Assembly: GCA_013138735.1 (NCBI GenBank)
Contig: WTCE01000015.1
Location: forward strand, 1 to 64,000
Direction of reading: 5' to 3'
Length of the DNA stretch: 64,000 nucleotides
From: Crocinitomix sp.
Lineage (GTDB): Bacteria; Bacteroidota; Bacteroidia; Flavobacteriales_D; Crocinitomicaceae
The number at the start of each line of letters is the position of its first letter. Positions within the stretch are counted from its first letter, which is position 1. Positions 19,546 through 28,073 of this stretch are shown one piece after another. Made by a program: the position numbers and the translations under genes. Below the pieces are notes generated by a model. The model was not told where the DNA came from. It searched no databases and was given only the letters and a program-made list of their open reading frames with translations.

Positions 19546-19603
19546 TTTTATTAAAATTTATTTTGCCTTGTTTAATCAGTTTTTGGCTTATACTGTTTTT
19601 CAA

Positions 19604-21553
19604 TTATATTAAATCGACATTACATATTATATCCAATAATGCTGGTCCATCATGTGCCTTCATTTTTTCCATTGCTGGGATTAAGTCTTCTGGTTTTTCA
19701 ACGCGAATTCCAAGGGCACCACAATTGTTAGCAAAGTCTGCAAAATTTGGGTTGTGTAAGGATGTTTTCCATACATCATGTTCTCCTGCTCTCTGCTCCT
19801 TACTAATTTTTCCTAATTCGGAATTATTAATTAGAATGTGCTTAATTGGCATATTATATTTAACAAGCGTTGTCAGTTCAGAAAGGTATTGACCAAGACC
19901 TCCATCACCAGAAACCGACCATACAGGACGCGTATTTTGCACCGCAGCCCAAGCGCCCATTGCAGCAGGTAGTGCAAATCCTATAGAACCTAAATAACCA
20001 GACATTAATACGCTTTGGTTTGTAGCTTCAAAATATCTGCCAAAAGAATAAGCGTTATTCCCAACATCTACTGTAATTACAGCATCTTTTGGAGTTAGTT
20101 TATTCATGGCTTCAAATACCGCAATTGAACTAATGCCATTACTCTGGTCATCATTCATTCTGCTTGACTTTTCTTCTCTCCAAATGGCCCATCTTTGAGC
20201 AATTTCTTCTTGCCGATTCTCCGTATTTGTTTTCCCTTTTAAATCTGTTTTAAGTTCATCCACTGTGACACTAATCTCTCCCCAAAGTGCACAATCAACT
20301 TTATGGAATTTACTTAAGGCCATAGGGTCAAAATCGACCTGAATAATTGGCTTTTTTGGTGTAATTCCGGTATGATTTGAAAAAGAAGCACCAAATACAA
20401 TCAATAAATCTGATTCATTCATAAACCAAGAGGCAATGGGTGTACCTGACCTTCCTAAAACACCACAACCTAAAGGATGCTTGTCTGAAATGATTCCTTT
20501 CCCTTTAAATGTTGTAATCACAGGACAATTTAGTGATTCAGCAAACTCAATAATAGCAGATGCATGAAACCGAGAACCATGACCAACAATAATAGCAGGG
20601 CTCTTTGAATTCAAAATCATTTCTTTTGCCTTTGCCATCATTTCTTTAGGTGGAGAAATATTAAATGGCGTTATTCTATTCTCAGGTGTTTGAGCAGTTT
20701 CATTGTCTTCTATAGGTACAATTTGTACCTCATCCGGAAATGTAATATGTGATACATCTCTATTTATGATGCTACTTTTAATGGCCAAGGACATTAATTC
20801 TGCATGTTTTCCATTTTCGTGGACCGCATGATTAAAATTGGCAACGGATTCAAATGCGCGCACCAAGTCTACCTCTTGAAAGGCACCTGTCCCCACTACT
20901 TGAGAATTGACAGATCCTGAAAGCGCTAATAAAGGAACACGATCAACTTTAGCATCCCACATACCGGTATACATATTCGTTGAGCCAGGACCTGCAATAC
21001 CAAAACAGACGGCTGGTTTTCCTGTTAATTTTGCATAACCACTTGCCGCAAATGCAGCGGCACCTTCATGACGGATCCCATAAAATCTCATCTTGCCTTG
21101 TTGCTCTTGTCGCATCATGGCTTCTGCAACACCTAAATTACTGTGACCAACCATTCCAAATGCAGTATCTACTCCCCAATTGGTCATAGTTTCAACCATT
21201 ACATCCGAAACAGTTCTTTGGTGCTCATCTTCTTTTTCAACACCAACATAAACGGCATCACCCTCTTCCTTAACCAAGAAAGTGTCAATTCCATCATCAA
21301 AACCTCCTGGTGGCAGACCAGTGCATGGATGAAAATCCCATCCGTGCCAAGGACATCTTAACATGCCATTTTCAATACTGCCTTCTCCTAACGGTCCCCC
21401 TTGATGCGGACATCTATTATCTAAAGCAGAAAATTTTCCCTCAAAATGGGTCAAGCAGATTCCTTTGTGATCAGCCAATACTGTTTTTACTCTTCCCTCA
21501 GGAAGGTCTTTTTTGCTATCTAGCACTTTGTGCCATACCATTTTTTTAGCCAT
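19604..21553 (-). CDS. Rieske [2Fe-2S] domain fused to a TPP-dependent oxidase/decarboxylase
   Basis: The 649-residue protein has an N-terminal Rieske domain (about 5-105) with ligands Cys48-His50 and Cys67-His70 (RCPHQGGPLGEG, LRCPWHGWDFHP). A complete three-domain TPP enzyme of the pyruvate oxidase/acetolactate synthase family follows (about 115-649), with the conserved Glu163 (YGIRHEGAAAFAASGYAKL) and the Mg-TPP motif (VSGDGGLGQYLSEL...NNSELG). TPP oxidases normally pass electrons to FAD or quinone. A fused iron-sulphur domain suggests electron transfer within the same chain. The substrate is unknown. It belongs to a probable operon with a second Rieske fusion (22851-24473). Confidence 0.8.
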   Translation of the reverse strand: MAKKMVWHKVLDSKKDLPEGRVKTVLADHKGICLTHFEGKFSALDNRCPHQGGPLGEGSIENGMLRCPWHGWDFHPCTGLPPGGFDDGIDTFLVKEEGDAVYVGVEKEDEHQRTVSDVMVETMTNWGVDTAFGMVGHSNLGVAEAMMRQEQQGKMRFYGIRHEGAAAFAASGYAKLTGKPAVCFGIAGPGSTNMYTGMWDAKVDRVPLLALSGSVNSQVVGTGAFQEVDLVRAFESVANFNHAVHENGKHAELMSLAIKSSIINRDVSHITFPDEVQIVPIEDNETAQTPENRITPFNISPPKEMMAKAKEMILNSKSPAIIVGHGSRFHASAIIEFAESLNCPVITTFKGKGIISDKHPLGCGVLGRSGTPIASWFMNESDLLIVFGASFSNHTGITPKKPIIQVDFDPMALSKFHKVDCALWGEISVTVDELKTDLKGKTNTENRQEEIAQRWAIWREEKSSRMNDDQSNGISSIAVFEAMNKLTPKDAVITVDVGNNAYSFGRYFEATNQSVLMSGYLGSIGFALPAAMGAWAAVQNTRPVWSVSGDGGLGQYLSELTTLVKYNMPIKHILINNSELGKISKEQRAGEHDVWKTSLHNPNFADFANNCGALGIRVEKPEDLIPAMEKMKAHDGPALLDIICNVDLI

Positions 21554-21565
21554 ATCTATTGTTTT

Positions 21566-22093
21566 TTACTCATGATGTTCTTCAGTCTCCGAATGTTTTT
21601 TCTGCCCAAAATGAAGGTTGTAAATTAACCCTAACGAAAGTGTACTTTGGCTCAATTCGCCTGTGATGAATTTATACTCTGCAAAAGGGAGTAAATTTTT
21701 AAAATTAAAATGAACCCCTAAGCCCATAGAAGCGCCCCAAGCACTTGTTGTGTGGCTCTCTTCATTGTGGGTTTCATTTTCGACACTATAGTTGATCCCT
21801 ATCAAAGGATAAATGCCAGCCTTGTGTTTGATTTCAAAAATGTAATGTGCAACAAATCCGTATTCGGTCAGTTGTACGTCAACTTCCTCATGTTTGATTG
21901 ATGGGAAATAACTGAATTCTGGTCCAAAACATATATGTTCAGTCAAACCATAATAAATTCTAAAATTTGGAGCGAATTGTTGAATATCTGTTCCATAAGA
22001 ACCTCCAGCACCAAACATAATTGACTGTGAAAGTCCAGTTTTCGAAGTAATCGATAATGCAATTATCAACGCTATTTTAAAAGACTTAAACAT
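21566..22093 (-). CDS. Small outer-membrane beta-barrel protein
   Basis: The 175-residue protein has a signal peptide (to about residue 22, SKTGLSQ) and alternating strands typical of an 8-stranded barrel (SIMFGAGGSYGTD, LTEHICFGPEFSYFPSI, STLSLGLIYNLHFGQ). The tail is His/Glu-rich (KKHSETEEHHE), which could bind metal. Its start overlaps the end of the upstream gene by 8 bases, and it lies 12 bases from the Rieske-TPP gene, so it is part of the operon. Confidence 0.65.
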   Translation of the reverse strand: MFKSFKIALIIALSITSKTGLSQSIMFGAGGSYGTDIQQFAPNFRIYYGLTEHICFGPEFSYFPSIKHEEVDVQLTEYGFVAHYIFEIKHKAGIYPLIGINYSVENETHNEESHTTSAWGASMGLGVHFNFKNLLPFAEYKFITGELSQSTLSLGLIYNLHFGQKKHSETEEHHE

Positions 22094-22847
22094 GATTTAA
22101 AAACTCCTTCCTAGCTTCATTCAAAAAATTTATAGCCTTTATTGCATCTATTTGAGAGGAAGGCAGAGTTGCGCCATTCCAATCCGATCTCCAATCCCCT
22201 ATTGTTAAGCCAGTTAAGTTTTTTGAGACAACTTCAGTACCATCATTATAAGCTGATGCATAATAGTAAAGATCATCCACCAATGAATCCGGAATAGCAA
22301 GTCCAGCAGCCATGAAAATTGATCCTTCTGAATTTATGCTGGCATATACTCCCAAATCAAAATGATGCGGCCAAATTCGAATCGGTGATGCTAAATCATT
22401 TTCATCTAAAAAAGTTTCAAATGCATTTTGTCCAATATTGAGTTGGGCTATAATTTCATTTAATGCATCTGCTTTGAATGTGAATTTATCATTATCCCCA
22501 ATTGTTGCATAAGGCAAGTCATAATGAAAGTTATAGCTGTACGGTTGCTTGATTTCATTTTTTGCGGCCAGCGCTGAAATCCAAATTAGGATTGAAGAAT
22601 GTGTATTTTGTTGTAAATCTATTGAATCAGTTGCAAATCCATCTTTTAACCACTCCAAATGAGCCCTTTCTAAGTTAATTGCTAGTTGATGATTTCCCGA
22701 ACCAAAAGCATGGGTTTCCATTCTTTTTTTGTCCGAATTCCAACCCACGTTAGTATGACTATCGTCCAGTTCCTTATTCAAAAAACTTATTCCCGCAGCT
22801 GCCAAATATTGCGCTACCAAATGTAATTGTTCAATTGTTTTTTTCAT
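22086..22847 (-). CDS. Unrecognised cytoplasmic protein, possibly DUF5996-like
   Basis: The 253-residue protein has no signal peptide. It contains the motif IRIWPHHFDLGVYASI in the middle and a helical N-terminus (EQLHLVAQYLAAAGI). The PHHFD motif recalls DUF5996 proteins, but I am not certain. It lies 3 bases downstream of the Rieske-glutamate-synthase-like gene and overlaps the next gene by 8 bases. It is therefore firmly within the redox operon. Function unknown. Confidence 0.55.
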   Translation of the reverse strand: MKKTIEQLHLVAQYLAAAGISFLNKELDDSHTNVGWNSDKKRMETHAFGSGNHQLAINLERAHLEWLKDGFATDSIDLQQNTHSSILIWISALAAKNEIKQPYSYNFHYDLPYATIGDNDKFTFKADALNEIIAQLNIGQNAFETFLDENDLASPIRIWPHHFDLGVYASINSEGSIFMAAGLAIPDSLVDDLYYYASAYNDGTEVVSKNLTGLTIGDWRSDWNGATLPSSQIDAIKAINFLNEARKEFLNHV

Positions 22848-22850
22848 GTT

Positions 22851-24473
22851 TTAACGTATAAATCCTGCGTAATTAATTCCTGTTAGATAGTACATTTCTC
22901 TGTTCAGAGTTGATAAGTCATCCTTATTAAATTGACTGATATTATCATAACCACATGAACGAGCAATTACCTTTATTAAATCATTAGATGCATTGAAGAA
23001 CCTTTCTAATCGTTTGGCTGCCAAGTTTATTTCAATGCGTTGTCTCAAGTGTTCTTTTTGCGTAGCAATTCCAACTGGACAATTATTGGTGCTACAAGCC
23101 CTCATACCAAGGCAGCCAATTGCTTGCAAAGCCGAATTAGAAACGGCAACGGCATCTGCGCCTAGCATCAAAGACTTTGCGAAATCATCCGCGATTCTAA
23201 GTCCACCTGTAATGATGAGCGAAACATCCTTGGCTCCTTGATCATCCAAAAACTTTCTAGCTCTGGCTAATGCCGGAATTGTAGGCACGTTAATATTATT
23301 TTTAAGCACATCTGGTGCAGCGCCTGTTCCACCACCCCGTCCATCTAAAATGATGTAATCCGCATCAGCTTCTAATGCAAAAGCAAGATCTGACTCCAAA
23401 TGACTTGCGGCCAATTTGAATCCTATCGGTACACCTCCTGAAATTTCTCTTACCTTATCTCCGAATGCTCTAAAGTCCTGCGCTGTTTTTAAATTTTCAT
23501 CCGTAAACGTTGCTGGAGAAATAGCAGAAACACCCTCTTCCAATCCTCTTACTTTTGCAATTTCTCCCTGCACTTTATTCCCAGGTAAATGCCCACCAGT
23601 TCCAGTTTTTGCACCTTGTCCACCCTTAAAGTGAAAAGCTTGAATATGTTCCAACTTATCCCAAGAAAAACCGAATTTAGCCGAAGCTAATTCATAGAGG
23701 TATTTAGAGTTTTCAGCTTTTTCATCTGGTAACATTCCTCCTTCTCCTGAACAGATTCCTGTTCCTGCCAATTCAGCACCCTTTGATAAAGCAATCTTTG
23801 CTTCTCTTGATAAAGCTCCGAAACTCATATCAGATACAAACATTGGAATATCAAGCAAAAGCGGTTTTTTTGCTTTTGGACCAATAATCACTTTAGTTGA
23901 AACTTCGGCTTCATCTAAAAGTGGTTTTCGCGCCATTTGAGCGGGTAAAAATTGAATGTCTTCCCATTTAGGTAAGGTATTTCTGTCTACTCCCATGGAG
24001 GATGTAAAACCATGATGTCCAACGTTCTTTAATCCATTCTCAGCTAATTCTTTGATATAGCCTGTAAAAGGTTCTGTATCTTCCGGATGTGTATCTGCAT
24101 ATTGCCCTTGATAAGCATCTCTATTAAATGGTTGTGGATGTTTTACTTTAAAAGTATTTATTTCGTCTAAATCGACATATAGGTCATTATCCTTTATGTG
24201 CGCCGTAAACTTATTTAATACTTCATTATTATTATACTCACTTACTCCTGTATCATAACGGTAATCCCATCCATGAACTCCACAAATAAGGTTTTCTCCA
24301 TCCATATGCCCGTCCGCCATTAGGGCTCCTCTGTGCAAACATCTTCCGTATAAAACAGATATGTCATCATTGAATTTTACAATTACAAGGTCAATTCCAT
24401 TGACTAAAGCGTGCTCTGGCGTTTTATTTTCTAGGTCCAAAACGGATTTTATTTTCTCTAAATTCATGCGCAT
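22851..24473 (-). CDS. Rieske domain fused to glutamate-synthase-like FMN domain
   Basis: The 540-residue protein starts with a Rieske domain (about 1-105; ligands Cys45-His47 and Cys64-His67, YGRCLHRGALM and LICGVHGWDY). It continues with the FMN-binding domain of the glutamate synthase large subunit (about 150-530): DMSFGALSREAKIALSKGAE, CSGEGGMLPDE, HFKGGQGAKTGTGGHLPGN and the cysteine cluster MRACSTNNCPVGIATQ. The amidotransferase domain of true GOGAT is missing, so this is an archaeal-type or GlxD-like FMN enzyme of uncertain substrate. It is the first gene of the operon and is divergent from the Crp-like gene. A second Met at 24467 is an alternative start. Confidence 0.8.
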   Translation of the reverse strand: MRMNLEKIKSVLDLENKTPEHALVNGIDLVIVKFNDDISVLYGRCLHRGALMADGHMDGENLICGVHGWDYRYDTGVSEYNNNEVLNKFTAHIKDNDLYVDLDEINTFKVKHPQPFNRDAYQGQYADTHPEDTEPFTGYIKELAENGLKNVGHHGFTSSMGVDRNTLPKWEDIQFLPAQMARKPLLDEAEVSTKVIIGPKAKKPLLLDIPMFVSDMSFGALSREAKIALSKGAELAGTGICSGEGGMLPDEKAENSKYLYELASAKFGFSWDKLEHIQAFHFKGGQGAKTGTGGHLPGNKVQGEIAKVRGLEEGVSAISPATFTDENLKTAQDFRAFGDKVREISGGVPIGFKLAASHLESDLAFALEADADYIILDGRGGGTGAAPDVLKNNINVPTIPALARARKFLDDQGAKDVSLIITGGLRIADDFAKSLMLGADAVAVSNSALQAIGCLGMRACSTNNCPVGIATQKEHLRQRIEINLAAKRLERFFNASNDLIKVIARSCGYDNISQFNKDDLSTLNREMYYLTGINYAGFIR

Positions 24474-24535
24474 ATTTTATAGGTTACAATTGTACGGGTT
24501 AAGTGGGTCAAATTGGAGCAAAAAGAAATATTATT

Positions 24536-24580
24536 TGTTTAAACATACTTTAGCCGACATTTCCTTAGACTAGTCGACTA
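24536..24580. promoter_or_regulatory. Two palindromes between the Rieske operon and the Crp-like gene
   Basis: The 128-base divergent intergenic region holds two perfect 10-bp palindromes, TGTTTAAACA (24536-24545) and TAGTCGACTA (24571-24580). Dimeric Crp/Fnr proteins bind palindromes, so either could be an operator for the neighbouring regulator acting on itself and on the operon. Their spacing and half-sites do not match the classical Fnr box. Function is inferred from position only. Confidence 0.35.
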
Positions 24581-24601
24581 TGAATTCCTTACTTTTACAA
24601 T

Positions 24602-25273
24602 ATGAATAATTTAGCTGCCTATTGGTTTCTTCAAAATTTCGACTTCATGCGCAAGCTTGGAAAAGAGAACTTAATGAAGCTTTGCAACACTTTGGAGATG
24701 GAGCAATTTAGAAAAGGTGAAACTATTCAATATATCAAGGCATCTGAAAACCGTGTGATTTTTTTAAAAAAAGGGTCGGTTAAAATTGTTGATTCAATTA
24801 CAGATACGGTGAAATATTTAGTAAAAGAGGGCAATATATTTGGTGAATTAAGTGCTGATGATGACAAAGATTATCAAACAGCAGCTGAAGAACATTCGGT
24901 TTGCCTTGAAGATGTAGTCGTATGTTACCTGACTACAGCACAAATGCAAAGTGTTATGGATGATTATCCATCACTTAAAAATCATGTGATCAAAGTTCAG
25001 TCATTCCGAATTAAAAAACTCGAGCGAAGACTACGTGATTGATTGTACAAAACGAGTGAAGAACGGATTGCAGAATTTATCTTTAGCTATGTAAAAGAGC
25101 ATGGGACTAAAAATGATGGATTATATTCTATTAAAAATAATCTTACCCACTTGGACATAGCCAACCTAACCAATACGTCAAGACAAACAGTAAATAACGT
25201 GATTTCTATTTTACGGAAACGTGGTATGATAGAGTATTCAAGAAAATTGATTTCGATTCCTTTGGATAATTAA
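24602..25273 (+). pseudogene. Crp/Fnr-family regulator interrupted by one in-frame TGA
   Basis: The first part (146 codons) is a cyclic-nucleotide-type sensor domain (FRKGETIQYIKASENRVIFL, GNIFGELSADDDKDY) and dimer helix ending KKLERRLRD. A TGA follows at 25040-25042. The same frame continues as LYKTSEERIAEFIFSYV and a winged helix-turn-helix (HLDIANLTNTSRQTVNNVI). Family members read ...RD-L-x-YK... here, so TGA replaces a leucine codon; TTA to TGA is one base. Full length would be 223 residues, normal for the family. It may be a true nonsense mutation, a base-call error or a readthrough site. If split, the second part could start at the TTG at 25043. Confidence 0.75.
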
Positions 25274-25319
25274 GAAATGAATAATTCAGCCTTCTATTTA
25301 GAAGACAGAACTTTAGGCA

Positions 25320-25493
25320 CTATAATTCAACAATACGAAACTGGCGTACTTGATCTTCTACCATTATTTGAAGGAGATAAATTCCAGTAGCATTTGGTAT
25401 TTGAAGTTGATAACTCGACAGATAATCAAACTCCCCCGATTCAAATAAAAGCTGACCTTCAATAAGCGTTATCCCACGAAGATCGGCGGCCAT
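25320..25493 (-). pseudogene. Remnant of a type IX sorting domain (C-terminal 57 codons)
   Basis: On the minus strand a short frame reads MAADLRGITLIEGQ, then YLSSYQLQIPNATGIYLLQI, then ...QVRQFRIVEL and stop (TAG at 25322-25320). The pattern of x-G-x-L, a hydrophobic strand, ATGIYLLQI and a terminal basic strand is that of a type A sorting domain. No body of a secreted protein lies upstream; a stop codon directly precedes the ATG. It is best read as the end of a deleted secreted-protein gene. Confidence 0.5.
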
Positions 25494-25651
25494 TTATTGC
25501 CTAAACTAAGCTATTGAGGGGGCCCGTTTATGAAGATTGGAGAGGCTAAAAAATTACGTTTTAAACTCTAAAACAGTTTGAAGTAACATGATATTTATCA
25601 TTGAAAACTTGTCATTTTATGTTTAAACTTAAGAAACCAATATGCAAAGAC

Positions 25652-27276
25652 ATGAAGCTACTCATAACGCATTTATTACCACTCATTTTCACTCTTACCT
25701 GTTTTGTAACATATGGACAAACACCTACTATTACTTGGTGGTACGACACAAATGATGCTTCCTTTGGACAATCGGCCACGGATGATATTGACGGTGACGG
25801 ATTGCTAGAAGTCGTATTTGGATGCTATAGAAATGACAGCAGCGTGTATGCCTTAAATGGGGATGATGGTACATTACTATGGAAATATAATGCATCTCCA
25901 TTAGGCAGCCATGGTTGTAATGATGTTGCTCCCATTATTTATGATATTAATGATGATGGGCAAAAAGAAGTAATCGTACCGGGCTCATGTAATCCAAGAA
26001 CATTTTGTTTTGATGGCGAAACTGGCGAATTAATTTGGGAGGCCGACACCCGTGGGAGTGATTCTCCTCCTACAATTGCGGATATTGATAATGATGTAAA
26101 CCGGAAATTCTTCACGGCGAATTTGGTGGTTATGTCATTTGTTTGAATGGCGAAGATGGTAGCGAGGCTTGGGAAATTTTGGTAGATGACAATTCATGGG
26201 TGCAAACCGCCCCTACTTTGGTAGACCTAAATTCAGACGGTCAATTAGACTTTGTAGTAGCCACGTGGAATTTTGATTATCTCGACAGTGTTTTTGCCTA
26301 TAACGGTGCGGATCAAACGCTGATGTGGTCTTATCCTATTCACGATCATGTTTATCATGGAACAGCCGTTGCCGATTTTGATTCAGACGGAAATCCTGAG
26401 CTGTTAATCGGTTCGTACAACGACACCCTGTATTGCATTAATGGAGAAGATGGCACGACGGATTGGAAATATAAAGGTCCTGGCGGTTATATTGGCTCCC
26501 CAGCAAGTATTGGGGATGTGGATGCAGACGGAATTTGTGAAGTTGTGCTAACCAACGGCTATAAAGTATCAGTACTCGAAAATGACGGTACGCTAAAGTG
26601 GGACTATACTATTCCTGAATTCAGTAGTGCTTTTAGAGGTGTTGCGTTATCAGATGTCAATAATGATGAAAATTTAGATATTGTTTTTTGTTCACTCAAG
26701 GGCAAAGTTATTGGGTTAGATGGATTGGACGGCGCTGAATTATGGACTGTGGATTTAGCCGATCATTATGGTGATCCTCTTTTTGAATTGAATCATGCTC
26801 CACTAATAGTCGATTTTGATAATGACGGAAATTTGGATGTTTTTGTGGTTGGTGGTCATGCCGAATATCCCGACATTCACCTTAATTTTGGTCGGGCATA
26901 TATGCTTTCAATTGGACCAGGATCAGGACCCGATTGGTTAATCTTTCAACACGATATTCGCAGACAATCATCCCTGTGTCCTTTTCCTTTTGCTGGTGTT
27001 GATTTAATGGAAGAAACAGTAGATGAATTTGCAGAAGTGCTTCTTTATCCTAATCCTGCTCACAGTTCAATTACCCTTGAATTTCCACACGAAATAAATA
27101 GTAAATACAACCTCACCATTTTCCGTGCTAACGGACAATTAATCCAGTTAAAAGAGAACCCAAGTAGCAATCCAATTACTGTTGCCTTAGCTGATTGGGC
27201 GAATGGACTTTACTTCTACCAAGTTCAATTCTTTGATGGGAATATTGAACGTGGCAAGTTTATCGTAGAGCATTAG
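25652..27276 (+). pseudogene. FG-GAP/PQQ-type beta-propeller secreted protein with one frameshift
   Basis: The start at 25652 opens a signal peptide (LITHLLPLIFTLTCFVTYGQ). Repeats of the DIDGDGLLEVVFG, DINDDGQKEVIVPG and DFDSDGNPELLIG type alternate with LNGDDGTLLWKY, as in FG-GAP/VCBS propellers with PQQ-like strands. At about 26096 the reading shifts: DIDND is followed by a wrong frame, while the next frame restores PEILHGEFGGYVICLNGEDG. One missing G (GATG-GTAAA) explains it. The repaired product is about 541 residues and ends in a type A sorting domain (YPNPAHSSITLEF, ANGLYFYQV). It is a lesion or a sequencing error. Confidence 0.75.
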
Positions 27277-27698
27277 TACCTAAGCAACATCTCATTCATT
27301 TCTCACACAGGTTAATCGGTCTTTCGCTTATAGGAACTGAAGTGGGCGAACAATTTTTTATGTAAACTTCCATTACATTCAATTATTCCTTACCTTGTCC
27401 ATACCTAATTCTATAATGCTATGAACCATAAAATTATTTCAAGCTCCCGTAAGTTGGGCTTCTTTCACTTCATTCATGCGTTTCAAAATGAGCCAATGAC
27501 TAATTTTGAATTGAAAATAATGAATAGTCTGTGAAAAAGTTGATGGAACATTTTGCCTGTGGTAAAACACCACACGGTGACGTCCTATTTAAGTCAAAAT
27601 TTAAAAGCACTCTTAAAATTCATTATCATTACAAACGGTTTAAAAACCTAGATTAGCACGACCAAAAAAAGCATTTGAGCATTTGAATTAATTAAGCT
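27277..27698. other. 422-base gap before the TIR cluster
   Basis: No firm gene is seen. A 37-codon frame at 27421-27534 (MNHKIISSSRKLGFFHFI...) has no recognisable feature and may be chance. A small hairpin TGTGGT-N5-ACCACA lies at 27558-27574. The promoter of the TIR operon should lie here; TAGATTAG at 27649-27656 is only a weak match to the TAnnTTTG box. Confidence 0.3.
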
Positions 27699-28067
27699 AT
27701 GAACACTATTAAAATTTTTATTGGAAGCAACGGCAAAGAACCTTCGGAAATGGAACAATTATTCGAAGGTAAATTTGATGCTAAAGCGATAGAATTCGTT
27801 CATGGAAATGACAAGTTTAAAAGAAATTGTAACTATTTTTTATATGTTTTTACGCCAACTACTGAAGGCATTAAAACAATAATTAATGTTGTAAATGACT
27901 CAAATAGATTTAAATCAAAGGTGATTTTTCTAGTCTTAAACGAGGCTGATGAATTCACACCACATCAGGTAAAGTCTCTTATCGCTACGGGTAAAATGGT
28001 GGAACTCAACGGCGGTAAATGGTTTGACAAATTGGAAACCATGATCGAATTCCTTGAAAATAAATAG
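27699..28067 (+). CDS. Stand-alone nucleoside 2-deoxyribosyltransferase-like protein
   Basis: The 122-residue protein is a lone copy of the NDT-like domain found at the N-terminus of the TIR proteins nearby: IKIFIGSNG at the start, NYFLYVFTPTTEGIKTIINV in the middle, FTPHQVKSLIATGKMVELNG at the end. The position held by Glu68 in the TIR-fused copies (FAEVV) is Asn here (INVVNDSN), so catalysis is doubtful; a ligand-binding or partner role is more likely. It is the first gene of a tight run with the TIR gene 6 bases downstream. Confidence 0.6.
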   Translation: MNTIKIFIGSNGKEPSEMEQLFEGKFDAKAIEFVHGNDKFKRNCNYFLYVFTPTTEGIKTIINVVNDSNRFKSKVIFLVLNEADEFTPHQVKSLIATGKMVELNGGKWFDKLETMIEFLENK

Positions 28068-28073
28068 CTTAAC

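Noticed and set aside
25040-25042. TGA read as a sense codon (alternative genetic code)
   Set aside because: Other genes here end normally at TGA (for example 5865-5867, 37585-37587 and 39397-39399), so TGA is a stop in this organism.
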